Assembly (NCBI GenBank): GCA_037447215.1
Contig: JBBIHB010000013.1
Location: forward strand, 13,546-77,545
Length of the DNA: 64,000 nt
DNA from: UBA1413 sp037447215
GTDB lineage: Bacteria; Bacteroidota; Bacteroidia; Bacteroidales; Prolixibacteraceae
Direction of reading: 5' to 3'
This document shows positions 44,538 through 53,785 of this stretch, in pieces. Both the position numbers and the translations under genes were made by a program. Numbering within the stretch: position 1 is the stretch's first letter; each line of letters begins with the position of its first letter. The notes beneath the pieces are model-generated. The model did no database searches and was not told where the DNA came from. It worked only from the letters and a program-made list of their open reading frames with translations.

Positions 44538-45849
44538 TCATTCATTTTTTTTCAGATGCATTGCAAATTTACCGCCTTTTTTCATTGTAATTTTCAAATT
44601 TTCGGAAGATTTAATAATTTTCGTAACCACTTGATAATCTTCAGACAAACAATTGGCATTTAAACCATCTTTGATAATTTCAGCCTCATATGTTCCGCTT
44701 TCAAACCTCGAAAGGTCAATTTCAACCTCCCTTTAACAAAATTGGATAAACCACCTATATAACAGTCCTGTCCTTTACGCCTGGCAATCACAACATACTC
44801 GTCCATTTTTCCAGCAAAAGGAACCGTTTCGTCCCACGTTTCAGGTACTTTGTGCAGAAATGACAATATTTTGGGATAGTATCCATTAGCTGTGGGGGCA
44901 TCGCAAAGCATTTGTAAAGATGCCTAATATACCACGAACATAGCAATCTGGTGGCACAGGGGTCCATAACTTATCGGGGTCAGATTGTATGTGATAAAAT
45001 CACCCTCGTTTGAATTTCGCATGGCGCCTGACGTATAATCCATTGACCCGTCAGCCATCCGGGTAAATACAATATCTATATTATGCCCCGGTGTTTCGTT
45101 CCGGTCGAATTTGTTGTATTCGTTTCCACGTCCTGCTTCATAATTTATAACATTCGGATAGGTCCTTTCACGGCCGGTTGGTTTGCTGCAACCGTAATAA
45201 TCGACAAGTAATCTGTGCTTTGCTGCTTCACTTGACGGCCGTTCGTAAAACTTTACGGACACCTGGTTTTTGCAGTCATAAAAGTCAACTTTAACGCTTT
45301 CTACGCCCCATTTCTGAAATAAATCAAAAGCTTCGGCCATCTGCCGGTCGATGGTATGCCAAACTGCCCACAAAATGAGTTTTACGCCTTTTTCCCTGGC
45401 ATAACGGGTCAAATGTTCCATATCAACATGAGGAGAAGGCAGGTCGCCTTTGAATGCGGTTTTCCACTTATATGCCATGCCATCGTTATAACACCTGAAA
45501 ATCAATAAGTAATCTTCTTTAATCTCAAGTATCAGTTCATTGTAATCATTATTTATCTGGCTGGTGATTCCATATTGTGGCTTAATTACCTCAGCAACTG
45601 AACGGATTGACGAACGAATGAGGCCAGGTGTTTTACCGAGCCAACCTGATTCTGTTGTCTGCATCGACAATGGCAATACCACGTGACCTGCTGACCATCA
45701 ACTTCAAAATTGTGATACACCATATCCGTCAGACGAATTTTTACTTCCAAACGGCCATCGGGCAATTTTACGGCCATCGGGTTATTCTGCGGGAATGTCA
45801 ATGAAACTGCCATAAACACAAAAAATGAAACAAAAACAATTTTTTTCAT
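44538..45849 (-). pseudogene. Decayed glycoside hydrolase family 97 gene with internal deletion
   Basis: Parts of GH97 (SusB-type alpha-glucosidase/galactosidase) appear in order: signal peptide and N-terminal segment (MKKIVFVSFFVFMAVS, LPDGRLEVKIRLTDM), a frame-shifted N-terminal beta domain (DYNELILEIKEDYLLIFRCYNDGMAYKWKTAF), then, with about 200-250 residues missing, the barrel (VKLILWAVWHTIDRQMAEAF, KWGVESVKVDFYDC, NYEAGRGNEYNKF), a stop near 44924, and the C-terminal domain (KVPETWDETVPFAGK, VIARRKGQDCYIGGLSNF) in further frames to TGA at 44538. Frameshifts near 45660, 44915 and 44720 add to the deletion. Certainly non-functional. Confidence 0.88.
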
Positions 45850-45889
45850 TTAGTTTGTATTAATTTGATTTACATTGATTTAAATTATA

Positions 45890-46798
45890 CTAATGAAACA
45901 ATTCATTAAATTTTCTTGGAACCGGGGTTTCGAACCGTATTTCCCTTTTATTAACCGGATGCTGAAAAGCCAATACCTGTGCATGAAGGCACAAGCGGTT
46001 TACCGGATTTATCTTTGATCCATATTTGCGATCACCTACAACCGGATGGCCAATATCCTGCAAGTGTACCCTGATCTGGTTTTTCCGTCCTGTACGGAGG
46101 CTCATTTTCAGCAATGAATAAACCGAACTCGATTTTATGGTTTGATAATGTGTAACAGCATATTTGCCATCATCGCCTATTTCGCTTGAAAACACAACCC
46201 TACTACCCTGATTTTCACGTAAATACGACGATATTTCGCCCTCAGAAGGTTGAACCATTCCCTCAACCACTGCCACATATACCCGCTCCCTGATTATTTC
46301 GTTCCAGTTTTCCTGCAATTTTTTCTGGATATGGGGGCTTTTTGCAAACATCATCAATCCTGATGTCTCCCGGTCAAGCCGATGAACAATAAAGATTTTG
46401 CCATCAGTATTTTTACGCTTCACATGGTCGTAGAGTATAGTATAAGCGGTATATTTCTCCTTATTTTCAGTGGCAACCGACAGTACACCTGCATGTTTAT
46501 CAATTACTATAATATCGTTATCTTCATAAATTATTGAAATACCATGATAGGTTTTCTTTTTCGATATTTTATTTCTGCTAATGACTACTTGCTGACCGGG
46601 CCTGAGTTGGAAATTAAATTGTGATACAGGGTCGCCATCTACCAAAACCTGGTTATCGCGTAGCAAAGTTTTTATATTGTCACGGTTTTTCTGTGGAAGG
46701 TTTTCCAATAGGAATTTCATCAATTCCTGATCATCACCTACAATAAATTCACGATGGGATTTTTGATTTCTTCGGGTAGGTTCAGATTTTTTGTTCAT
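45890..46798 (-). CDS. RluA family pseudouridine synthase
   Basis: A 302-residue enzyme with an N-terminal S4-like RNA-binding region (about 15-75) and the catalytic domain with Asp142 in HRLDRETSGLMMFAKS. RVHLQDIGHPVVGDRKYGS near 255-275 and PVNKREIRFETPVPRKF at the end are typical. It isomerises uridine to pseudouridine in 23S rRNA or tRNA; which position is not clear. The basic N-terminus (NKKSEPTRRNQKSHR) is common in this subgroup. Confidence 0.93.
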   Translation of the reverse strand: MNKKSEPTRRNQKSHREFIVGDDQELMKFLLENLPQKNRDNIKTLLRDNQVLVDGDPVSQFNFQLRPGQQVVISRNKISKKKTYHGISIIYEDNDIIVIDKHAGVLSVATENKEKYTAYTILYDHVKRKNTDGKIFIVHRLDRETSGLMMFAKSPHIQKKLQENWNEIIRERVYVAVVEGMVQPSEGEISSYLRENQGSRVVFSSEIGDDGKYAVTHYQTIKSSSVYSLLKMSLRTGRKNQIRVHLQDIGHPVVGDRKYGSKINPVNRLCLHAQVLAFQHPVNKREIRFETPVPRKFNELFH

Positions 46799-46995
46799 CA
46801 GATATAATTTTATTATTCAAACAGGTATCTATATTAATTTGCATTAACGATTTAATAATCCACTGACCATTAATTCTGCGTTGCAATTTAGTAAATCTTT
46901 AAACGCTCATACAAAGGTCAATGACGATAATCATCTTTTATGAGAAAAAAGGCTGGTATGTTCGCACGGTACAAATCAGAGCAAATTTGCGAGTT

Positions 46996-48489
46996 ATGAA
47001 AGATTATTTTCATTTAAATGCCAATCCGTTGGTTAAGTTTCTCCAAAAACCGGCACACCTTTTCACACGCGAAGACCTCATCAGATATATTGAAGCCCAT
47101 AGTACCGAGATGTTGAATTTCAGGTATATCGCTGGAGATGGAAGGCTGAAAACCCTGAATTTTGTTATTACAAGCCGAGAGCACCTCCGTGAAATCCTTA
47201 CCTATGGTGAACGCGTTGACGGATCGAGCCTTTTCCCGTTCATGGAAACCGGTAGCAGCGATTTATATGTTGTACCCCGCTACAGGTCGGCATTTTTAAA
47301 CCCTTTTGCCGAAGAGCCATCACTTGAAATCCTTTGTTCTTTTTTCGACCATCAAGGCAACCCTCTTGAGCTTTCACCTGAATATGTATTAACAAAAGCC
47401 ATTTCCCATTTCAGGGCTTCAACCGGTTTGGACCTGAAATTTCTCGGCGAACTGGAATATTATGTCAACAGCAAATCAACCGGCTTTTTCCAGGCCACCG
47501 ACCAGAAAGGCTACCACGAGTCGGAGCCCTTTTCGAAATTTGAAAAGATGCGCAAAATGGCGCTGAAACTTATTGCTTCCTGCGGTGGGATGATCAAATA
47601 CGGACACTCAGAAGTAGGTAACTTTTTGAAAAACGATGAAGCCTTCGAACAGCATGAAATCGAATTTCTGCCTGCCGATCCTGAGTTCGCCGCAGACCAG
47701 TTGGTGGTTGCCAAATGGATACTTCGGATGCTGGCTCAGAAAATGGGCGTCGAAATCAGCTTTTCACCAAAAATCACTGTTGGGAAAGCTGGCAGTGGTC
47801 TCCATTTCCATATCCTGATCGAAAAGGAAGGGAAAAATCTCATTATCGAACATGGTTCAATATCCGATCTTTCGAAAAAAGCAATTGCAGGTATCCTTGA
47901 TTTAGCCGATGCCCTGACAGCTTTTGGGAATACCATACCTACCTCCTACCTCCGGCTCGTTCCTAACCAGGAAGCACCTACCAATATCTGCTGGGGTGCA
48001 CGCAACAGGTCGGCGCTTGTGCGTGTACCATTGGGCTGGAATGGGAACCAGAATATGGCTGAAATTGCAAACCCCGGAATTTCGGTTGCAATGGATGAGG
48101 CTGGTGCCCGACAGACGTTCGAGTTCAGGGTTCCCGACGGAAGCGCCAACATCCATCTTACCATTGCCGGACTTATTGTAGCCATCCTTCATGGCATAAA
48201 TATGCCATCCGGTCTCGATTTGGCCAACCAATTGTATGTTGAAGGGAATGTTTCTTCCATTAATTCTGCTGCAAACCTCGAACCTTTGCCCGCCTCGTGC
48301 GTGGAATCTTCAATACGCCTCGAAAAGAAGAGGTTGATTTTTGAAGAAAACGGAATTTTTCCTGAAAGACTTATTGATTATAACATACAACAACTGCAGC
48401 AATACAACGACATGAACCTTAGAGAAGAACTGAAAGGCAATGAGGAAGCTACCCGCGAATTGGTAAAGAAGTACATTCATTGCCAATAA
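46996..48489 (+). CDS. Glutamine synthetase family protein
   Basis: The start was set at ATG 46996 (MKDYFHLNANPLVKF), giving 497 residues; the longer frame from 46921 has no homology. An N-terminal beta-grasp domain is followed by the catalytic domain: LGELEYYV (metal Glu), GSGLHFHI (the glutamate/ATP HLH motif), NRSALVRVP (Arg cluster) and FEFRVPDGSANIH. The motifs are changed relative to classical GlnA (for example EFRVPDGSANIH against EVRSPD.SANPY), so it could be a GS-like ligase of another acid or amine. The Tyr adenylylation loop is not seen. The canonical GS of these bacteria is often the larger GlnN type. Confidence 0.85.
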   Translation: MKDYFHLNANPLVKFLQKPAHLFTREDLIRYIEAHSTEMLNFRYIAGDGRLKTLNFVITSREHLREILTYGERVDGSSLFPFMETGSSDLYVVPRYRSAFLNPFAEEPSLEILCSFFDHQGNPLELSPEYVLTKAISHFRASTGLDLKFLGELEYYVNSKSTGFFQATDQKGYHESEPFSKFEKMRKMALKLIASCGGMIKYGHSEVGNFLKNDEAFEQHEIEFLPADPEFAADQLVVAKWILRMLAQKMGVEISFSPKITVGKAGSGLHFHILIEKEGKNLIIEHGSISDLSKKAIAGILDLADALTAFGNTIPTSYLRLVPNQEAPTNICWGARNRSALVRVPLGWNGNQNMAEIANPGISVAMDEAGARQTFEFRVPDGSANIHLTIAGLIVAILHGINMPSGLDLANQLYVEGNVSSINSAANLEPLPASCVESSIRLEKKRLIFEENGIFPERLIDYNIQQLQQYNDMNLREELKGNEEATRELVKKYIHCQ

Positions 48490-48667
48490 TCCATGATTTT
48501 TTTGAACCTGATCTCAATATAAAAAATCATTACTGTCCGATTTACTTAATGAGATTCCTCTCCATCAGCAGACGGATCGGAAGTACTTTATTGCCAGCTA
48601 ACATTGTTAAAATTTTAGATATTATGGTCCAATTACATTGTAATACTGAAACCACTAACGACAATAA

Positions 48668-49609
48668 CTACAAATAATAATTCCTCCCCTGCCAGGTATT
48701 GCGTTCCACCAAACGTTTTTCCACTTTGGCCACAAATTCAAAGTTTTTCAATCCCCATCGTGGTGCAATCAGTAATCCTGGAGGCGCTTGAGAAATAAAC
48801 CGTTCTACAACTATCCGTGGGTTTAAATTTTCGAGGTAATCAATCACCAGATCGACATACTCATGGGCATTAAACAGGTGAAATGCCTCCGGCTGACTTG
48901 AATATTGATTTGCCATAACCGTTCCTTTGTGGATCTGTAACTGGTGTAACTTCAAATTATCAACAGGCAATTGTGAAATAATTTTTGCTTGTTCCATAAA
49001 ATCATTATGGGTTTCACCTGGAAGCCCAATTATGAGATGTGCGCAAGTCCTGATGTTCCTTTTAGAGGTTTCTTCGAGAGCCCGGACAGAATCTTCAAAC
49101 GAATGACCACGGTTTATAGCATCAAGGGTTCGGTTCAAATGAGATTCAACTCCATACTCTATCATTACATAGGTTTGCTCAGAAAGCCTTCCAAAATAGT
49201 CGAGAATTTCATTATTAACACAATCGGGACGTGTGGCCACAACCAATCCTACGATTCTCGGATAACCTAGGGCCTCACCGTACAATTGGCGTAGATAATC
49301 AAGAGGTGCATATGTATTTGTATAGGACTGGAAATAAGGCAGATATTTCATTCCGGGATATTTTGGCGAAAAAAATGCCATACCATTTTTCAGTTGATCG
49401 GAGATTGAAATCCTGAGTTTGCCCCAGGCCGGGTTAAACGTCTGGTTATTGCAATAGGTACACCCACCCCTCCCTTTTGATCCATCACGGTTTGGACAGG
49501 TAAAACCTGTATCAAGGGATATCTTCTGTACCCTTTCTTTAAAGATATTTTTAATATGGGTCGGGAAATCGTTGTACCGTCGTTTATGTCCCCACGGAAA
49601 TTCCTGCAT
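48668..49609 (-). CDS. Radical SAM protein of the TIGR01212 (YhcC) family
   Basis: A 313-residue radical SAM enzyme with the family's expanded cluster motif: Cys38, Cys50 and Cys53 in TCPNRDGSKGRGGCTYCNN. The KRYNDFPTHIK start, IVGLVVATRPDCVNNEIL, YVMIEYGVESHLNRTLDAINRGH, CAHLIIGLPGE and YVDLVIDYLENLNPRIVVERF blocks are all typical. Function in the family is not settled; a role in tRNA or thiol modification has been discussed. It is divergent from the DUF4301 gene. Confidence 0.93.
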   Translation of the reverse strand: MQEFPWGHKRRYNDFPTHIKNIFKERVQKISLDTGFTCPNRDGSKGRGGCTYCNNQTFNPAWGKLRISISDQLKNGMAFFSPKYPGMKYLPYFQSYTNTYAPLDYLRQLYGEALGYPRIVGLVVATRPDCVNNEILDYFGRLSEQTYVMIEYGVESHLNRTLDAINRGHSFEDSVRALEETSKRNIRTCAHLIIGLPGETHNDFMEQAKIISQLPVDNLKLHQLQIHKGTVMANQYSSQPEAFHLFNAHEYVDLVIDYLENLNPRIVVERFISQAPPGLLIAPRWGLKNFEFVAKVEKRLVERNTWQGRNYYL

Positions 49610-49756
49610 AAATGAATTCGAATTTGTTCAGGCAAATATACATGCTTTGACCAAATCAATCTGTTGAAAAAACCTTTAATAACTTTTTAGTTCAATTGGT
49701 TGTTTTTTCAACAATGGAAAAACAAAACAACTATTTTTAATAAAAAATTAGAGGCT

Positions 49757-51286
49757 ATGTTGACAAAGATTGTCGAAGCAAGAATTGAGGAACGTGGCAG
49801 CCATCTGGAAGATGTAATCCAACAGATAGGTTATTTCAAAAAGGGATTTCCTTATCTTCAGGTGGTAGAAGCTGCTACCCCCGGAAATGGGATATTATGT
49901 GTTGCTGACTCAGAGATTGAAAAATATATCGGGGAATTTGAAAATGCACTGACCAAAGGTTTATCAGTCCTGAAATTTGTACCGGCATCGGGGGCTGCAA
50001 GCCGTATGTTCAAAGCACTGTTTTCATCTCTCGATGAGCTTAAGGCCGGTGCCTCCGAAGAAGATGTTTTACTGAAAGACAAGGATACCCGCGGTTTTTT
50101 CTGGAATATTACTCGTTTTGCATTTTATGATGATTTAATATCAGCCCTTGAAAACCATAACCTGGAGCCCTCATTGGTAAATTATCTCGAATCTTTGCTT
50201 ACTGAAAAAGGCTTAGGGTATGGAAACCTTCCCAAAGGCCTTCTGAAGTTTCATAAATATGGTGAAAATAGCCGTACACCATTTGAAGAGCATCTGGTTG
50301 AAGGCGCAAATTACGCTTGTGATAATGGGAATGTGGTGAGGCTGCATTTTACTGTTTCTCCTGAGCACGAAAGTGCATTCACCAGACTGTTGAGAAATGT
50401 AGGTCCTCTTTATGAGCAAAACTATGGGGTAACCTTCGAGGTTGGTTTCAGTAAGCAAAAACCTTCGACCGACACCATTGCAGTTGACCTGAACAATGAA
50501 CCTTTTCTCGAAAAGGACGGATCGCTGCTTTTCAGACCAGGAGGTCATGGCGCCCTGCTCGAAAACCTGAACGATCTGGATCAGGACATTATATTTATCA
50601 AAAACATTGACAATGTTGTACCCGACAGGCTTAAAGGAACAACCTATAGTTACAAAAAAGCCCTTGCGGGGATTTTACTGCATTATCAAAAACATATTTT
50701 CCAATTTCAAAAAGAACTCAACGAAAAACATTATACAGCCATCGACAGTGCCATACTTGCCGAAGCAGCCAATTTCCTCGAAAATACGCTGAATACAAAA
50801 CCAGCAGAAAATCAGTATTACACTGAAAAGGAAGACCTGTTTATATACCTCAGGGAGAAATATAACCGTCCGATAAGGGTTTGCGGAATGGTAAAAAATG
50901 AAGGTGAACCCGGTGGTGGGCCATTCTGGGCCAGGAACAGCGATGGAACCGTTTCGTTACAGATTGCTGAAAGTGTACAGATTGACCATAGCAATCCGGT
51001 CCAGCAAAAAATTGCACGCCACGCAACCCATTTTAATCCAGTTGACCTGGTTTGCGGGGTAAAAAACTATAAATGCGAAAAATTTAACCTATTGAATTTC
51101 AGGGATCCAAACACAGGATTCATTTCACAGAAATCGAAAGATGGACGCGACCTTAAAGCTCAGGAATTACCGGGATTATGGAACGGGGCAATGAGCGATT
51201 GGAATACAATTTTTGTGGAAGTACCTATCGAAACTTTCAATCCGGTAAAAACAGTAAATGACCTGTTAAGGAACCAACATCAATAA
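49757..51286 (+). CDS. DUF4301 family protein
   Basis: The start was set at ATG 49757 (MLTKIVEARIEERGSHLEDV), 509 residues. VPASGAASRMFKALFSSL, LVEGANYACDNGNVVRLHFTVSPEH, LFRPGGHGALLENLNDLDQDIIFIKNIDNVVPDR and RVCGMVKNEGEPGGGPFW are the conserved blocks of DUF4301, a Bacteroidota-typical cytoplasmic family. The SGAASRM loop followed by the IFIKNIDNVVPD block resembles the layout of sugar nucleotidyltransferases (UGP type), so nucleotide-sugar chemistry is a reasonable guess, but no activity is established. Ends 54 bases before the TPR protein start. Confidence 0.92.
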   Translation: MLTKIVEARIEERGSHLEDVIQQIGYFKKGFPYLQVVEAATPGNGILCVADSEIEKYIGEFENALTKGLSVLKFVPASGAASRMFKALFSSLDELKAGASEEDVLLKDKDTRGFFWNITRFAFYDDLISALENHNLEPSLVNYLESLLTEKGLGYGNLPKGLLKFHKYGENSRTPFEEHLVEGANYACDNGNVVRLHFTVSPEHESAFTRLLRNVGPLYEQNYGVTFEVGFSKQKPSTDTIAVDLNNEPFLEKDGSLLFRPGGHGALLENLNDLDQDIIFIKNIDNVVPDRLKGTTYSYKKALAGILLHYQKHIFQFQKELNEKHYTAIDSAILAEAANFLENTLNTKPAENQYYTEKEDLFIYLREKYNRPIRVCGMVKNEGEPGGGPFWARNSDGTVSLQIAESVQIDHSNPVQQKIARHATHFNPVDLVCGVKNYKCEKFNLLNFRDPNTGFISQKSKDGRDLKAQELPGLWNGAMSDWNTIFVEVPIETFNPVKTVNDLLRNQHQ

Positions 51287-51340
51287 GAACGGTTGATTAT
51301 TGATGGGGTTTTTATAAATTTGCGCTTTATTTGGAATATA

Positions 51341-52756
51341 ATGAACGAGAACAGAAATGCATTCAGCGAAGAAATTGACCCCCCTGAAGGCTACCTGAGG
51401 TTTAAAAACTCGCTGGCTGCCGGCAGATTGGAATATTTCGATGTTGCCGATTTCGAGGAGATTATAGAATTTTTGCTCGACGAAGGTGATTTCGAGGTCG
51501 CTGAAACTGCCATTTTACAAGCCATTAACATACACCCTGGTTCGTTCAACATGCGTATCCGTTATACCCAGTTGCTGGTCACACACAATGAACCAGAAAA
51601 AGCTTTATCGGAAATACAAGTTCTCGAATCCATCGAAAACACCAACCCAGATGTATATCTGCTCAAAGCAAATGCTTTTCTGCAACTTGATGACCACCAT
51701 GAAGCTGCAGAAAATTTTCAAAAAGCCATTACATTTGCCGGCGACGATAACGATGATATCCTCTACCTGATCGGATCGGCTTATGCCGACCATGACGAGT
51801 TTGATATAGCAGTAAAATATTTCGAAAGAGCCTGGGAAAAAAACCCGGAACATGAAATGGCGCTTTTCGACCTGGCCTATTTTTACGACTTGATGAGCCA
51901 ATCCGAAAAGAGTATTGAATTCTACAACCTGTATCTTGATCTTGATCCCTACAGCCTTTCAGCATGGTTCAACCTTGGAATAGCCTATAACCGTACTTTG
52001 CAATTCGAAAAGGCTGTTGAGGCCTATGATTTTGCAATTACATTGTACCCCGATGCAATCCATGCCATATTCAATAAGGCAAATTCACTGGCCAACCTTC
52101 TCAGGTTCAGGGAAGCCATCGAAGCATACCGGCAATACCTGCAGTATGATCCCAAAAATGATGATGCATTCTGCTATATGGCCGAATGTTATATGAATAT
52201 GGGCAGGCATAAAATGGCATTAAGAAATTACGAAAAAGCCCTGAAAATCAATCCAAAGAATGATTCCGCATGGTTTTCGTCAGGCTTGGTTTATTGGATA
52301 AATAAAAATTTCCCAGAAAGCCTGGCCCGAATACGGAAGGCCATTAAGCTGGACAATGAGAATCCCGACTACTGGTTTACCCTTGGAAATATATACGGTG
52401 AGATTGAACTTCATGATGATGCCCGGGATGCATTGAAAAGGGCTACTGCCCTCGATCCTTCTAATTCGGAAATGTGGATTAATTATGCACAGTACCTTCA
52501 CAGTCAGAACAAGGTTGATGATGCCATAAAAATCCTGAAAAAAGGGATCAGGCACAACAACGAAAGTGCTACCATAAAATATTACCTCGCTGCCTATTTG
52601 TTCGAAAAAAACGACGAAAGCGAAGCAGTTGGGCAATTGGAAATAGCCCTGAGGCTCGATTTTCAGCAACATACCAATCTTTTTGAAGCATTCCCAAAAG
52701 CTGCCCAGAACGATTCGGTAAAAAAACTGATAAAGGCTTATAAGCCTTTGAATTAA
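51341..52756 (+). CDS. Tetratricopeptide repeat protein
   Basis: The ATG at 51341 (MNENRNAFSEEIDPPEGYL) gives 471 residues. After an acidic N-terminal 50 residues there are about eleven 34-residue TPR units, such as DILYLIGSAYADHDEFDIAVKY, SAWFNLGIAYNRTLQFEKAV, DAFCYMAECYMNMGRHKMAL and YWFTLGNIYGEIELHDDARDAL. It is a cytoplasmic protein-protein interaction scaffold with no enzyme domain and no signal peptide. It lies close behind DUF4301, in the same direction. A strong terminator follows. Confidence 0.93.
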   Translation: MNENRNAFSEEIDPPEGYLRFKNSLAAGRLEYFDVADFEEIIEFLLDEGDFEVAETAILQAINIHPGSFNMRIRYTQLLVTHNEPEKALSEIQVLESIENTNPDVYLLKANAFLQLDDHHEAAENFQKAITFAGDDNDDILYLIGSAYADHDEFDIAVKYFERAWEKNPEHEMALFDLAYFYDLMSQSEKSIEFYNLYLDLDPYSLSAWFNLGIAYNRTLQFEKAVEAYDFAITLYPDAIHAIFNKANSLANLLRFREAIEAYRQYLQYDPKNDDAFCYMAECYMNMGRHKMALRNYEKALKINPKNDSAWFSSGLVYWINKNFPESLARIRKAIKLDNENPDYWFTLGNIYGEIELHDDARDALKRATALDPSNSEMWINYAQYLHSQNKVDDAIKILKKGIRHNNESATIKYYLAAYLFEKNDESEAVGQLEIALRLDFQQHTNLFEAFPKAAQNDSVKKLIKAYKPLN

Positions 52757-52796
52757 CCGGATAGTTGTGTTTTATTGTCAACCCATTTGAATAAAT

Positions 52797-52836
52797 AAAA
52801 AAACCCGCGGATGATAATAGCGCGGGTTTTCTTTTA
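52797..52836 (+). terminator. Rho-independent terminator after the TPR gene
   Basis: AAAACCCGCG (52799-52809) and CGCGGGTTTT (52821-52830) form a GC-rich stem around an 11-base loop, followed by CTTTT. DUF368 begins 11 bases later, so its promoter must overlap the hairpin or some read-through occurs. Confidence 0.85.
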
Positions 52837-52846
52837 AAAATATAAT

Positions 52847-53785
52847 ATGCGATCAATTAAAGATTATCTGATTATCGCCCTAAAAGGGATCGGTATGGGC
52901 GCTGCCGATGTGGTCCCTGGTGTTTCAGGAGGTACAATTGCTTTTATTTCAGGAATTTATGAAGAACTCATAAATTCAATCAAATCCATTAACCTGGTAT
53001 CGGCAAAATTACTCTTAAGTGGAAAATTCAGGGAATTCTGGTCCGAGATTAACGGCAATTTCCTTTTGAGTTTGGTTACCGGAATATTCATCAGTATTTT
53101 ATCGTTTGCCCGGATGATAAAATTTTTACTCGATACATATCCGGTCATGGTTTGGTCGTTTTTCTTCGGTTTGATCGTTGCATCGGCCATATTTGTAGGA
53201 CGTTATGTAAAAAAATGGAACTTTGGTGTTGCATCATTTACCCTGGCAGGCATTGCTATTGCCTATATAATAACCATTTTGACACCGGCCGAGGCCAATA
53301 CAACCTGGTGGTTTATTTTTCTTTCCGGGGCAATAGCTATATGCGCCATGATCCTCCCCGGAATTTCAGGAAGTTTCATTCTGGTTCTTCTGGGGGTGTA
53401 TAAATTTATCCTCCAAGCTGTAAGTACCTTTAATATTCCTGTAATCGCCATTTTTCTCGCAGGCGCCCTGATAGGGATTATCGGGTTCAGCAACATTCTC
53501 TCATGGCTTTTGCGCCGTTACCATGACCTGATCATCGGACTTCTTTCAGGATTTATGATTGGCTCCCTCAACAAAGTATGGCCATGGAAAAATGTGGTGG
53601 AAACATTTATTGACCGCCACGGAGAGGTAAAACCATTACTTGAAGAAAATGTATTGCCCGGTACTTTCGAAAAAGTAACAGGCAATCCTTCGATGCTCGT
53701 GGGCGCCCTTTTGATTGCCGTTGCAGGTTTTGTACTCATTTTTGTGGTCGAAGGTATGACAGGTTCGAAAAATAAAGCAAAATGA
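52847..53785 (+). CDS. DUF368 family membrane protein (polyprenyl-phosphate transporter, PopT type)
   Basis: A 312-residue membrane protein with about eight or nine helices and two inverted-repeat half motifs: GAADVVPGVSGGTIAFISGIYE at 19-40 and CAMILPGISGSFILVLLGVYK near 165-185. DUF368 proteins were recently shown in other bacteria (PopT) to carry undecaprenyl phosphate back across the membrane for cell-wall and surface-glycan synthesis. Its ATGA overlap with aroE shows translational coupling. The start sits just behind a terminator. Confidence 0.9.
   Translation: MRSIKDYLIIALKGIGMGAADVVPGVSGGTIAFISGIYEELINSIKSINLVSAKLLLSGKFREFWSEINGNFLLSLVTGIFISILSFARMIKFLLDTYPVMVWSFFFGLIVASAIFVGRYVKKWNFGVASFTLAGIAIAYIITILTPAEANTTWWFIFLSGAIAICAMILPGISGSFILVLLGVYKFILQAVSTFNIPVIAIFLAGALIGIIGFSNILSWLLRRYHDLIIGLLSGFMIGSLNKVWPWKNVVETFIDRHGEVKPLLEENVLPGTFEKVTGNPSMLVGALLIAVAGFVLIFVVEGMTGSKNKAK

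Noticed and set aside
48480..48677. Plus-strand 65-codon frame overlapping the end of the glutamine synthetase gene
   Set aside because: No family, no start signal, overlaps the GS gene and shows no coding bias; treated as spurious.
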